Source: Marinifilum sp. D737 (lineage in GTDB: Bacteria; Bacteroidota; Bacteroidia; Bacteroidales; Marinifilaceae). From it: 64,000 bases of DNA. Position numbers and translations under genes: made by a program. Under the pieces are notes generated by a model. That model was given only the letters and a program-made list of their open reading frames with translations. It searched no databases and had not been told where the DNA came from. The first letter of the stretch is position 1; the number at the start of each line of letters is the position of its first letter. Positions 54,211 through 62,238 of this stretch are shown here, piece by piece. The stretch is from positions 1 to 64,000 of the forward strand of contig NZ_JANQCD010000024.1 in assembly GCF_026672275.1 (NCBI RefSeq), read 5' to 3'.

Positions 54211-54286
54211 GAAGAGGCGTTAGCAATAGAGTAGGCCAGCGCCCTTTGCTATTGTAGTAAAACTTTCAGTCTTAATTAATAAAAAT
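54211..54286 (+). repeat. Interspersed repeat, right copy, beside the RNase H gene
   Basis: Contains the same GGCGTTAGCAATAGAGTAG and AACTTTCAGTCTTAATT blocks as 53105-53281, in the same orientation, without the insertion present in the left copy. Confidence 0.8.
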
Positions 54287-54479
54287 CAATATTTCTACTT
54301 CACCCCTAGGTTCCTTCTCCTTGAGGAGCTACTCTTTATATGCATCAATAAAATGTAGATTAGATGGTGTAACTTCTACGGAGTGCCAAGCAAATTTGCA
54401 TACCTAATCTACTCATGTTTGCGCTACGCACTATTATTGGGACATGTAAATGTTGCCTGTAGGGCATATATCTTTGTAG

Positions 54480-54516
54480 CCCAGGATAAAGTCGTGATAA
54501 CCACTGCCATCCTGGG
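54480..54516. repeat. Inverted repeat CCCAGGAT/ATCCTGGG
   Basis: Eight-base perfect arms around a 21-base loop, within an apparently decayed repeat element. Confidence 0.6.
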
Positions 54517-54679
54517 TAAAGTTAGAAATTCAAATCGGTCGCACAGGAAGGCATTAAAAATAGATTCCTACTATCATGCAACGGAACTCTAAAGCATTTT
54601 TTGATAATCTTTTAACACATATAATAATCCCTAATCTGAATTTATTAAGAATGTTAGGGTGAGGTGTCAGAGTGAGCAT

Positions 54680-54708
54680 AAAAAAAAGGGGCACACCAGA
54701 GTGTGCCC
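54680..54708 (-). terminator. Rho-independent terminator of the leftward helical-protein gene
   Basis: On the minus strand GGGCACAC/GTGTGCCC with a 4-base loop is followed by eight T, 34 bases after the stop codon. Confidence 0.88.
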
Positions 54709-54742
54709 TATGCATTAGCCCTTAAAATTTATAAAAATGGAA

Positions 54743-55489
54743 TTAATCTTCGGTGGTTTCATCCTCAATGCCATCATTGGCATTTCGGGTTTTACGAGCA
54801 CGCGCCTTAGCGTTTACCTCTTCAATTCTTCGCTTGATGGCATCCAATAAAACATCATACTTATCAGGCTGTACCATATTCCAGTTGTTCAAATGTGGTA
54901 AGAGCTTTTCGTTAATGATGTTGCGAAGAATGTTCTTCTGACTCGATGGAGCAATCACATCTTGAATTTGAGATTCCTTTGCGTTTAGCTCCTCGTAGCA
55001 AAGCTCCGCATCTTTTAAGGATGCTTTAGCCTTTACAAAGCAGTCGTTCACACCAACCAATTTCCTTAGCTTGGCCTTCATAACAGGCTCTTCAAGTTTT
55101 GAAAACAGGATATTGGCATTGGTAAACTGCCCTTCGAAACTTAATTTGTGAAGCTGATGATTGTACTCGCCCATTAAATCCCAAATTTCGTTGGCACTTG
55201 CGGCAATTTCTTCATTGTCCATGTTTTTGTTGGCAGTGATAAAGCCTTTCATACAGGCAAAATCATGGTCGAAAATATCATCCAGTTCCTTTAGCCTGAT
55301 ATTAATAGAGCCTCTTTTACTATACTTAATACTGTTTTCCAATACCAAACGTTCTTGCTTTACTTCAGCAATAATTTGCGTAAGAAGAGCATCTTCGCTG
55401 GTATCTATCTTAGCATTTTCTGCTTCAATGGTTTTGCCGATACTATTGATCTCATCACCACTGCAATAATAATAAATAGTTGTTGACAT
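54743..55489 (-). CDS. Helical protein of unknown function (DUF6261-like)
   Basis: 248 residues, predicted all-helical, no signal or membrane segment. Features are IRLKELDDIFDHDFACMKGFI, an Asn/Glu-rich helical core, DKYDVLLDAIKRRIEEVN near the end and a basic-then-acidic tail (KARARKTRNANDGIEDETTED). The order resembles DUF6261 of Bacteroidota, but I hold this at low certainty. Its upstream DNA is the 1.2-kb gene-free region with the 41-bp array, so that array could be part of its control region. It has a strong terminator. Confidence 0.78.
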   Translation of the reverse strand: MSTTIYYYCSGDEINSIGKTIEAENAKIDTSEDALLTQIIAEVKQERLVLENSIKYSKRGSINIRLKELDDIFDHDFACMKGFITANKNMDNEEIAASANEIWDLMGEYNHQLHKLSFEGQFTNANILFSKLEEPVMKAKLRKLVGVNDCFVKAKASLKDAELCYEELNAKESQIQDVIAPSSQKNILRNIINEKLLPHLNNWNMVQPDKYDVLLDAIKRRIEEVNAKARARKTRNANDGIEDETTED

Positions 55490-55720
55490 TTTTTTTAGAT
55501 TTTTGTATTAAGGACTAAAATCAAACAAAATTTACGAAATATAATCCAGGGGCAAATGTTAATTGGTGTTAAAAATGTATGATAAGTGAAATAAAGTAAT
55601 AATGTCTTTGTTAACTGAACCAATTATTATAACTTTATTAGTTTTGTTATATTTTTAAGATAAATATTGATTTGAGGATCATATTGTCATCCAAATACCA
55701 TCATTATTGATTTAGAGATG

Positions 55721-56143
55721 ATTTTGTGACAAAATATTCACCCAAATGACTTGGGCGAAAAATAAAACAGAAAATTTGTCTTCCAAAATGAATTTGATGA
55801 TTCTTTTGTACAAAATAATGAGCCAATATGGATGCAGAGGCCAATTTTGTACAAAAAAATCGCCTTAATTGATCTTTAAGAAGAATTTTGCACAAAATAT
55901 TTATAAATACTGATATTTAGGCCAAAAATTGTACGAAATAAGCATCAATATCGATCTTTGATCCCAGAATTGCACAAAATTTTGACAATTATCGATCCTG
56001 AACGATAAATTTGTACAAAATCCCACATCCCAACGATTAAAACGCCCGGATTTGTACAAAATAAGCACCCATACCGATATTTAAGCTCCCGTTTGTGCAA
56101 AATATAGGCCACAACTCATTTGCTGATTATTTTGTGTGAAAAC
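55721..56143. repeat. Array of palindromic TTGTACAA cores with 41-bp period
   Basis: Core sites of the form TTTGTACAAAAT end at 55816, 55857, 55898, 55939, 55980, 56021, 56062 and 56103: eight units in exact 41-base register, with one more at 56143 (40 bases on), one at 55735 (81 bases before the first) and an off-register degenerate one at 55789. Variants are TTGCACAA and TTGTGCAA. Spacers are partly conserved too, with a CGAT or TGAT in the middle of six units and TTT two bases later. The period is not a multiple of three, so this is not a protein repeat, and spacers are not the unique type found in CRISPR. Confidence 0.93.
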
Positions 56144-56325
56144 TATGCCAAATTGATGTTTGTGCTTATTTGCTTTTAGAAATATGTTGATATTGGTGTT
56201 GCTTGAAATGTTGGCGAGATATTTTAATACAATAGAATTGGTTTGTGTAGATATGTTTTTTGAAAAATGTGTGATTGTTGGTGGGGATTTTTGTAGATTT
56301 GGGTTCTTAGATAAAGATTGGTTGA

Positions 56326-56402
56326 CTCCCGCTAGCGCAGATTTGTAATCTGAGCCAAGTATGTAAATAAACTATTAGCAGGGATTAAAAATCTGCGCCA
56401 GC
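56326..56402. repeat. REP-like element with CAGATTTGTAATCTG hairpin
   Basis: CAGATTTGTAATCTG at 56338-56352 is a palindrome with 6-base arms; a related inverted block (AAAATCTGCGCCAGCG) follows at about 56387-56402. Confidence 0.65.
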
Positions 56403-56434
56403 GTGTGTCTTATCGATATTAAAATATCTTAACC

Positions 56435-56525
56435 CTCGCTAGTCCTGATTTGTAATCAGGGCTCATGGTGTAAAGAATTTCCAATTCGTTTTTTGAGGAT
56501 TGGAAATCCCAAACTCGAAACCTGT
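56435..56525 (+). repeat. Interspersed repeat, copy 1 (left of the DUF6051-like gene)
   Basis: About 90 bases starting at CTCGCTAGTCCTGATTTGTA and ending at CCCAAACTCGAAACCTG. The hairpin core is AGTCCTGATT-TGT-AATCAGGGCT (56441-56463). Copies 2 and 3 are at 57869-57960 and 59895-59978. Confidence 0.85.
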
Positions 56526-56687
56526 AAATTCACAGGCGCAGAGCAGCTTAGTTGGTGATCATTTCGCTAGTGTTCTGCATGTTTTTTCATCAACGAAGAG
56601 CAAGTGCCTTTTCGATATCAAAAATATCTTACATAAACGGCAATAAAGAAGTGTTAAAATGAGTTAGTATTCTAAAATTAAGGAGTT

Positions 56688-57848
56688 ATGAATAATAGAA
56701 CAGAGTTGAAAGAGTGTGAATTTGAATCCTTATCCTATAAAATACTTCCTGGAGTTATCGACTACCATTGTGTATCTCATCATATGGATTTACAACATGA
56801 ATCGCCTTTTTATACAGAGGTAGGAACCATTAACCACAATGTTCATGTTAAGGATATTTCCATTGAAGAAAATCGATCTTTCAAGTATCATATAATAAAG
56901 CCTGCAGGAGTAGAATCTACTAAAAAAGTAGTGTTTCTTTTTCATGGTTTTAACGAGAAAGACTGGGATAAATATCTGCCTTGGGCCGAATCGATTTGTG
57001 AAGGTACGGGAAGCAGCGTAATTTTATTTCCAATTGCTTTTCACATGCAGCGAGCACCAAAACATTGGAGTAACAAAAGAGGCATGTACAAGTTAAGCGA
57101 GGAGCGAAAAAAGAGATATCCTAATGTGCTGAATTCTACCCTGTCGAATGTTGCCATAAGTATGCGATTGCATTCAATGCCACAACGTTTTATTTGGTCA
57201 GGCTTGCAGACTTATTATGATATCATCCAGTTTATTGAAGAGTGCAGGGAAGGCAAGCATCATTTTATCAGCAAGGATTTTGAATTTGATATTTTTGCCT
57301 ATTCCATAGGAGGCTTTTTGGCTCAAATCTTAAAATTGAGCAATCACAAGAATTACTTCGCCAATACAAAGGTATGTCTGTTTTGCAGCGGTGCTACCTT
57401 TAATCGTTTATCCCCGGTTTCTAAATTTATTCTTGATAGTGAAGCCAATGTTGCCCTGTATTCATTTTTGGTTGAGCATTTTGAGAAAATGTTACAAAAA
57501 GACAACTTGCTACATCATTATATAGAGGAAGATCATTTGGAAGGGAAAATATTTTATGCGATGTTGGATTACCAGAAAATGAGATGCTTTAGAGAGGAGT
57601 TGTTTAAAAAATATGAAAATCAAATTTATGCAATCACACTAAAAAAAGACATTGTAATTCCTTCCTACGAAGTAATGAATACCTTGAAGGGAGCTTACCA
57701 TGATATTGACATAAAAGTTGATGAGTTGGATTTTGACAGGGAATATAGCCATGAAAATCCATTTCCTTCCAATGGCAAGCCATCACAGGAACTCACCAAC
57801 GATTTTGATACTGTATTTAGTAAGGTTTGTGATTTTTTCAACCACTAA
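56688..57848 (+). CDS. Alpha/beta-hydrolase-like protein (DUF6051-like)
   Basis: 386 residues, cytosolic. VVFLFHGFNEKDWDKYLPWAE (82-102) gives the oxyanion HGF motif, and FAYSIGGFLAQ (203-213) the nucleophile elbow, with Ser206 in A-Y-S-I-G-G. A late acid and His are harder to place (KKDIVIPSYEV; YSHENPF). The arrangement resembles DUF6051, recalled from memory. The gene stands alone and is flanked by direct copies of an approximately 90-bp interspersed repeat, which may reflect insertion or simply a repeat-rich region. Confidence 0.82.
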   Translation: MNNRTELKECEFESLSYKILPGVIDYHCVSHHMDLQHESPFYTEVGTINHNVHVKDISIEENRSFKYHIIKPAGVESTKKVVFLFHGFNEKDWDKYLPWAESICEGTGSSVILFPIAFHMQRAPKHWSNKRGMYKLSEERKKRYPNVLNSTLSNVAISMRLHSMPQRFIWSGLQTYYDIIQFIEECREGKHHFISKDFEFDIFAYSIGGFLAQILKLSNHKNYFANTKVCLFCSGATFNRLSPVSKFILDSEANVALYSFLVEHFEKMLQKDNLLHHYIEEDHLEGKIFYAMLDYQKMRCFREELFKKYENQIYAITLKKDIVIPSYEVMNTLKGAYHDIDIKVDELDFDREYSHENPFPSNGKPSQELTNDFDTVFSKVCDFFNH

Positions 57849-57868
57849 AAAAGGTAGTTTTGAGGTGC

Positions 57869-57960
57869 CTCGCTAGTCCTGATTTGTAATCAGGACTCAT
57901 GGTGTAAAGAATTTCCAATTCAATTTTTGAGTATTGGAATCCAAAACTCGAAACCTGTGA
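57869..57960 (+). repeat. Interspersed repeat, copy 2 (right of the DUF6051-like gene)
   Basis: Nearly identical to copy 1 in the same orientation. Its palindrome AGTCCTGATT-TGT-AATCAGGACT (57875-57897) has perfect 10-base arms. Confidence 0.88.
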
Positions 57961-58125
57961 ATTGGAAATACTAAGGAGCAGAAATTTGCTGCTAACTGCG
58001 GCAAATCTGTGTCTTGTGGATAAAATAGTTCTGTATTTAGCAGAGTATGCGGAATTTCGATAAGGTCCGAGTTACAAACTCGAACCAGCGAAGAGTATCC
58101 TAACTTAAAATAATGTAAGATAAGA

Positions 58126-58521
58126 GTGAACTTAATTCCTAAACAGATATCAGATTTAGGTACTTTGATTGATGATTCAGAGATTCTTTTAAAAAAGGAT
58201 GCTGTGAGTCTTGAAGAGAAGACTGATTTTAAGAAAAAATGTGTCTTAATATTTGTCGAAATTATCAAATTGAATCATACAAACACTACGACAAAACTTG
58301 CCAGGCAAGGACTAAAATATGAGGTGATAAAATATAAAAGTCCCATATGCCGATGGATTAATAATCTCCTTACAGAAGCCAGAGATCACATCACATTCGA
58401 TGCGCCTTACCTAAAGAAACAAACGGATTCAGATTACTATAAAACTTATATTTTTTGGACCAAGCAAAGACTAGAAGGAATTAGGAAATATTTGAAGGAA
58501 TATACTGGCATCAAACGCTGA
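58126..58521 (+). CDS. Small protein of unknown function (131 aa)
   Basis: 131 residues starting at GTG (58126); there is no in-frame ATG before the core, and an in-frame stop lies at 58111-58113. It is a basic, helical protein (SEILLKKDAVSLEEKTDFKKKCVLIFVEIIKLN, then ICRWINNLLTEARDHITFD and YYKTYIFWTKQRLEGIRKYLKEY) without signal or membrane segment. Composition and continuous helices look like real protein, but I recognise no family. It follows a REP-like region. Confidence 0.5.
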   Translation: MNLIPKQISDLGTLIDDSEILLKKDAVSLEEKTDFKKKCVLIFVEIIKLNHTNTTTKLARQGLKYEVIKYKSPICRWINNLLTEARDHITFDAPYLKKQTDSDYYKTYIFWTKQRLEGIRKYLKEYTGIKR

Positions 58522-58657
58522 AAAAGCTGTAATTTTGATGCTTTCAATTCAATTGAGGGTATCAATCATTTGTAAGCTTCTTTTCTAGTAAACTGAGAAC
58601 ATCACTTAAAGTGATACCCTCAGGGGAAGAAAGGCGGTATCAGTAAAGACAATAAGC

Positions 58658-59083
58658 ATGAAAATAAAAATAGTGGATTACGGAATTTGTAAAGCCATAG
58701 GGAAAACGAAGAAGGAATATGTTCCTGGCAGTTCAACAGGTTACTTTTTGCATTCCGACGATATGGAGTTCCAGGAAAGAACACATATTATTTACCCTGA
58801 GAAAGGCTTGAGCTTTGGAATCAGCTATCGTTTTGAAACAGGTTCTGAGATTGCAGAGCGTGTTGATTTTGTGTGTAGAATCAAGCATCCTAAATTGGTT
58901 AATCCGGAAAGCAATGAAGCATTTATTGAAACCACCGAGGAAAAAGACGAATACAGCGACGAGCTAGGCTTCGACTTCTACACCTTCGAGTTCGATTGGG
59001 AAATGCAGCAGGGCGAATGGATTTTTGAGATCATTCATGAAGGTGAGGTAATGTGTAGTAAGACTTTTGTGCTGGAAGAATAG
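58658..59083 (+). CDS. DUF3859-like protein
   Basis: 141 residues, cytosolic, beta-sandwich-like. Features are VDYGICKAIGK at the start, SSTGYFLHSDDMEFQERTHIIYPEKGLSFGISYRFE, and a final FEFDWEMQQGEWIFEIIHEGEVMCSKTFVL. These fit DUF3859, where a late W-x-L-x-P/Q-G-x-W strand is conserved. The function is unknown. It is a single gene in the repeat-rich stretch. Confidence 0.75.
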   Translation: MKIKIVDYGICKAIGKTKKEYVPGSSTGYFLHSDDMEFQERTHIIYPEKGLSFGISYRFETGSEIAERVDFVCRIKHPKLVNPESNEAFIETTEEKDEYSDELGFDFYTFEFDWEMQQGEWIFEIIHEGEVMCSKTFVLEE

Positions 59084-59430
59084 TTTTAAATGCCTCAACT
59101 CACTCCAGATGACTACCGGGACCTTTCTCATTGAGAAGAAGAGGAGTATCCCACAAGTAATTTACCATCCATAAAACTGGGTAGTTCAAATTCCCTTTCC
59201 TTGCGGACAGGGGTAGGGGGAGCTTAAATATGAAATTAAAGCATCACCAGAAGTGAACCTTCTGTGAGAAGTACTATTATAAAAAAAGCAAGTAAATCTG
59301 AGAATACTCCGGAATTTACAGGATTAAATATGAAGAAATCCATTCTGTTTATTCCTGTCGTTGCTGGATTTATAGTATACAGATTAATTTGGGTGCAATA
59401 AGGCAAGAAAATTAAAACATTTAATGTATC
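59084..59430. other. Spacer with possible 23-codon membrane peptide
   Basis: Apart from a possible mini-gene at 59330-59401 nothing coding is seen. A short inverted block (CTTTCTCATTGAGAAG) near 59113 resembles REP-type debris. Confidence 0.55.
59330..59401 (+). CDS. Possible 23-residue hydrophobic peptide
   Basis: ATG at 59330 opens a 23-codon frame (MKKSILFIPVVAGFIVYRL then IWVQ) that is one membrane span with a basic N-terminus. It lies 29 bases before the next lipoprotein gene. No homologue or conserved signal is known to me, so it may be chance. Confidence 0.22.
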   Translation: MKKSILFIPVVAGFIVYRLIWVQ

Positions 59431-59871
59431 ATGATAAAAAACATTTTTGCGTCACTTCTACTTGTCATTCTCTTATCGGGATGTTTTGGTTTGTTTGATA
59501 GTGATTCAGATAGGATAAAAGGGAGATATATTGTTCTTTGGATTGATTCTCCTAAAAATCAAACAATTTCTAAAGAAGACCAGCTTCATTCCAATGGTTC
59601 ATCAATGATTATTGATGAGTATGTTTTTGCTGTTGGGCACAATGATGAATACATAATTGCTAAACAGCATCCGACAAGTGGTTTTAAAGGTGGATATAAA
59701 GTGGATACAAGCCTTACGAATTTCTATATCATTAAAATGAATCAAAAAACAAAATTTGAAAGAGATATGATTTGGGGACCATTAGATGAGAGCGATTTTA
59801 AAAAGGAGAGAAGTAAATTAGGGATAGAAGCTATTGAATTTGATATGATCTATCCAGATTTTATTCCTTAA
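59431..59871 (+). CDS. Small lipoprotein of unknown function
   Basis: 146 residues with a clear lipoprotein signal (lipobox LSGC, Cys18). The mature part is a small alpha/beta domain (RIKGRYIVLWIDSPKNQTI, YVFAVGHNDEYIIAKQHP, TNFYIIKMNQKTKFE, MIWGPLDESDFKKERSKLGI). No family is recognised with confidence. It is followed by copy 3 of the interspersed repeat. Confidence 0.75.
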   Translation: MIKNIFASLLLVILLSGCFGLFDSDSDRIKGRYIVLWIDSPKNQTISKEDQLHSNGSSMIIDEYVFAVGHNDEYIIAKQHPTSGFKGGYKVDTSLTNFYIIKMNQKTKFERDMIWGPLDESDFKKERSKLGIEAIEFDMIYPDFIP

Positions 59872-59894
59872 TATTCTGCTTTAGCTGAGGACCT

Positions 59895-59978
59895 GGCCCC
59901 AATTTGTGATCAGGGCTCATGGTGTTAAGAATTTACAATTTGGTTTTATTGGATGGTAAATCCCAAACTCGAACCAGT
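59895..59978 (+). repeat. Interspersed repeat, copy 3 (diverged)
   Basis: Shares ATTTGTGATCAGGGCTCATG and TCCCAAACTCGAACC with copies 1 and 2, same orientation, more diverged. Confidence 0.75.
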
Positions 59979-60036
59979 AAGAGTTTATTCTCTATGAAGA
60001 GAGGGCCAGGGTGAGCTAATTTTAACCAAAACATTT

Positions 60037-60063
60037 GAGATTCCCACTCTAAGTGGGGTTCTC
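60037..60063. repeat. Hairpin GAGA-CCCAC/GTGGG-TCTC
   Basis: Imperfect 27-base dyad with a TCTAA loop near the 3' end of purU, possibly REP-like or a weak terminator. Confidence 0.45.
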
Positions 60064-60081
60064 AATAAAAATTAAGCTATT

Positions 60082-60109
60082 GGTCACCCGAACTTTAAGT
60101 CGGGAGACC
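60082..60109. repeat. Hairpin GGTC-CCCGAC/GTCGGG-GACC
   Basis: Imperfect dyad with a CTTTAA-type loop, nine bases from the purU stop codon. No T run follows on the minus strand. The loop (CTTTAAGT) resembles that of the neighbouring hairpin. Confidence 0.5.
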
Positions 60110-60117
60110 AAACCATC

Positions 60118-60981
60118 TTAACCAAAAACAATTGTCCTCGTACCATCCACAATAATACGATGTTCGGCTTTGTAGCTAAGCGCTCGAGCCAGAACAATAC
60201 GTTCCAAATCACGACCTTTACGGATTAAATCGGGAATGGTATCCTTATGGGTAATGCGCATGATATCTTGCTCGATAATTGGTCCCTCGTCTAAATCTTC
60301 GGTAACAAAGTGGCTGGTTGCACCAATCATTTTTACACCACGTTCGTAGGCCTGTTTGTAAGGGTTTCCGCCCACAAATCCCGGAAGGAAAGAGTGATGA
60401 ATGTTGATGATTTTATTGCGATAGGCTTCGATAAAATCTGGTGATAATACTTGCATATAGCGAGCCAACACCACCAAATCGATATCATGCTCCTTTAAAA
60501 GAGCAATCTCTTTGGCTTCCTGTTCCTGTTTGTTTTCCTTTGTAATGGGGAATACGTGGTAAGGAATGTTATGAGCATCGGCAATGTGCTGCAAATCGGG
60601 ATGATTGGAGATGATCAATGGAATTTCAATCTCATACTCGTTCATATTGTATCTCCATAAAATCTCTTGCAAGCAATGATCGTATTTGGATACAAAAATG
60701 GCCACACGTTGTTTCTGTCCCGAAAACTCGATCCTCCAATGTGCCTTAAACTCCTTGGCAAGCGGCTCGAAGGCAGCATGCAATTCTGAGGCTGGAATTT
60801 TAGAGTTTTTCATGTTCCAAACCACACGAAAGGAAAAGAATTCCTGGTTTTGATTTACATGCTCATCCAGCGCAATAATATTGCCACCACTTTGGTAGAT
60901 AAACTGTGTGATTTTAGCTACAATCCCATTCTGATCGGGACAAGTAAGAAGCAAATAAGCATTTACATTATTTTCAGACAT
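60118..60981 (-). CDS. purU: Formyltetrahydrofolate deformylase
   Basis: 287 residues. The N-terminal ACT domain (about 8-85) is followed by a formyltransferase-like hydrolase domain with the catalytic Asn/His in IINIHHSFLPGFVGGNPYKQA and Asp in EDLDEGPII. It releases formate from 10-formyl-THF, supplying formate and free THF. ATG start, standard length. Confidence 0.96.
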   Translation of the reverse strand: MSENNVNAYLLLTCPDQNGIVAKITQFIYQSGGNIIALDEHVNQNQEFFSFRVVWNMKNSKIPASELHAAFEPLAKEFKAHWRIEFSGQKQRVAIFVSKYDHCLQEILWRYNMNEYEIEIPLIISNHPDLQHIADAHNIPYHVFPITKENKQEQEAKEIALLKEHDIDLVVLARYMQVLSPDFIEAYRNKIINIHHSFLPGFVGGNPYKQAYERGVKMIGATSHFVTEDLDEGPIIEQDIMRITHKDTIPDLIRKGRDLERIVLARALSYKAEHRIIVDGTRTIVFG

Positions 60982-61167
60982 ATTCGTGCGTTTAATCGGA
61001 TATTCCCGATGGTTAATTACTTAAAATTTACGAATTGTCCGTTAGAATTTGATAGGTGTGTCATGCAAAAATAGAAATTTTGTTGAAAGAGAGAAAATCC
61101 TAAGATATTTCATTAGGTTTGCTATGTAAAATCACGGTTCGAAAGAGAACTGTAAGTTTAGCAAAAG

Positions 61168-62118
61168 ATGACAAAGGAAAGAATGTATAAATATTTGTTT
61201 GGGCCAATCCCATCGAGACGTTTGGGCATGTCGTTGGGGGTAGATTTGGTACCCAAAAAAGTGTGTTCAATTGATTGCGTGTATTGCGAAGTTGGAAGAA
61301 CAACACAATTATCGGTTCAACTGGAAGATTATATCTCTGCAGATAAAATTAAGGAGGAGTTGAGCCATTATTTGCAGCACAATCAGGCTCCCGATTATGT
61401 GACCATAACGGCATCGGGTGAGCCAACCTTAAATGCCAATTTGGAAGAGATCATTGCTTTTGTAAAGCAGAATGAGGCAAATATTCCGGTGTGTGTAATC
61501 ACCAATGGAACTCTTTTACATGATAAGAAGGTAAGAGAAGCGCTTAACAAAGCAGATTTGATTCTGCCATCATTAGATGCAGCAACAGAGCCTGTATTCA
61601 GAAAGATAAACCGTCCGCATAAAGAGATTCATTTTGAAGCTTACATTCAGGGAATGATCGATTTTAGTGCTGAGTTTAAGGGTGAAATTTGGCTGGAAGT
61701 ATTCATCTTGCCAAATTATAACGACAGCAAGGAAGAGTTATTGGCCCTAAAGGAAATCATCTTAAAAATTACTCCTGATATCGTTCAGTTGAATACCCTG
61801 GATCGTCCGGGAACTGTTGCCAACCTTCGAGGAGCAACACAAGAAGAGTTGCAAGCGGTAATGGATTTATGGCAATTGGATAATGTGAGAATCATTGCCA
61901 AAGCCAAGCAGTCGACACAAACCCAATTCCGTTCGGATACCGAAACGGCAATCAAGGAAACCATATCACGCAGACCTTGTACGGTTGAAGATCTAATTAC
62001 AATGCTCGGACTGTGTGAAGAAGAAATTGATCGTTGTTTGGGAAATCTGGCCAGCCTGAAAGGATTCGAAAAAGTGGAACAGGAGAGAGGTGTATTTTAC
62101 CAAATAAGGGAACAGTAG
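61168..62118 (+). CDS. Radical SAM protein (COG0731-like)
   Basis: 316 residues. The Fe-S cluster motif is Cys33-x3-Cys37-x2-Cys40 in KVCSIDCVYCEVG. It opens FGPIPSRRLGMSLGVDL, as in the COG0731/TYW1-like group of radical SAM oxidoreductases. TASGEPTLN near 88-96 is the SAM-binding GE motif. The C-terminal 80 residues (SRRPCTVEDLITMLGLCEEEIDRCL) look like a winged-helix module. The substrate is not known. Confidence 0.9.
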   Translation: MTKERMYKYLFGPIPSRRLGMSLGVDLVPKKVCSIDCVYCEVGRTTQLSVQLEDYISADKIKEELSHYLQHNQAPDYVTITASGEPTLNANLEEIIAFVKQNEANIPVCVITNGTLLHDKKVREALNKADLILPSLDAATEPVFRKINRPHKEIHFEAYIQGMIDFSAEFKGEIWLEVFILPNYNDSKEELLALKEIILKITPDIVQLNTLDRPGTVANLRGATQEELQAVMDLWQLDNVRIIAKAKQSTQTQFRSDTETAIKETISRRPCTVEDLITMLGLCEEEIDRCLGNLASLKGFEKVEQERGVFYQIREQ

Positions 62119-62159
62119 AGACCTTGCATGAATGGTATTTACAAGGATACAATAGAAAG

Positions 62160-62192
62160 AAAGGCAGTTGAATTGCTCCAACTGCCTTTTTT
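62160..62192 (+). terminator. Rho-independent terminator of the radical SAM gene
   Basis: AAAGGCAGTTG/CAACTGCCTTT, 11-bp perfect stem, 8-base loop, then a T run. Confidence 0.92.
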
Positions 62193-62201
62193 ATATCCTT
62201 A

Positions 62202-62238
62202 CAATTATTAATTACTCATTACTAATTGTACATTAATT
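62202..62238 (-). repeat. Decayed 14-bp repeat at the pfk 3' end
   Basis: On the minus strand, after the stop codon, AATTAGTAATGAGT and AATTAATAATTGTA follow in 14-base register; the first resembles the AACAATTAGCAATG family. Confidence 0.5.

Larger units (their letters stand above)
54135..54742. other. Repeat-containing spacer after the RNase H gene
   Basis: No gene is credible here. Contents are 14-bp repeat remnants, the right copy of the interspersed repeat (54211-54286), an inverted repeat CCCAGGAT/ATCCTGGG (54480-54516) and the terminator of the leftward gene. A 69-codon open frame at 54383-54592 covers the inverted repeat and does not look like protein. Confidence 0.7.
55490..56687. 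other. 1.2-kb gene-free region containing the 41-bp array
   Basis: No credible coding frame. The left 230 bases are plain AT-rich DNA upstream of the leftward gene. The array occupies 55721-56143. The right part holds REP-like elements built on GATTTGTAATC (56326-56402 and 56435-56525). A 62-codon frame at 56160-56348 runs into a REP element and is not convincing. Confidence 0.8.

Noticed and set aside
53105-54286. RNase H gene as an insertion sequence transposase
   Set aside because: The catalytic set is that of RNase HI (Asp, Glu, Asp, His, Asp) with YADGS and KGHSG motifs, not a DDE transposase, and no terminal inverted repeats bound the unit.
54383-54592. 69-codon frame between the RNase H gene and the helical-protein gene
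   Set aside because: It overlaps an inverted repeat and decayed interspersed repeat DNA; composition is not protein-like.
55704-55895. Leftward 63-codon frame inside the array
   Set aside because: It is made of out-of-frame array units, with no start signal and no protein-like pattern.
55721-56143. CRISPR array
   Set aside because: The conserved core is only 11-13 bases and palindromic, the spacers resemble one another, and no cas genes are present.
56160-56348. Rightward 62-codon frame after the array
   Set aside because: It ends inside a REP-like element and has no promoter, ribosome site or recognisable domain.
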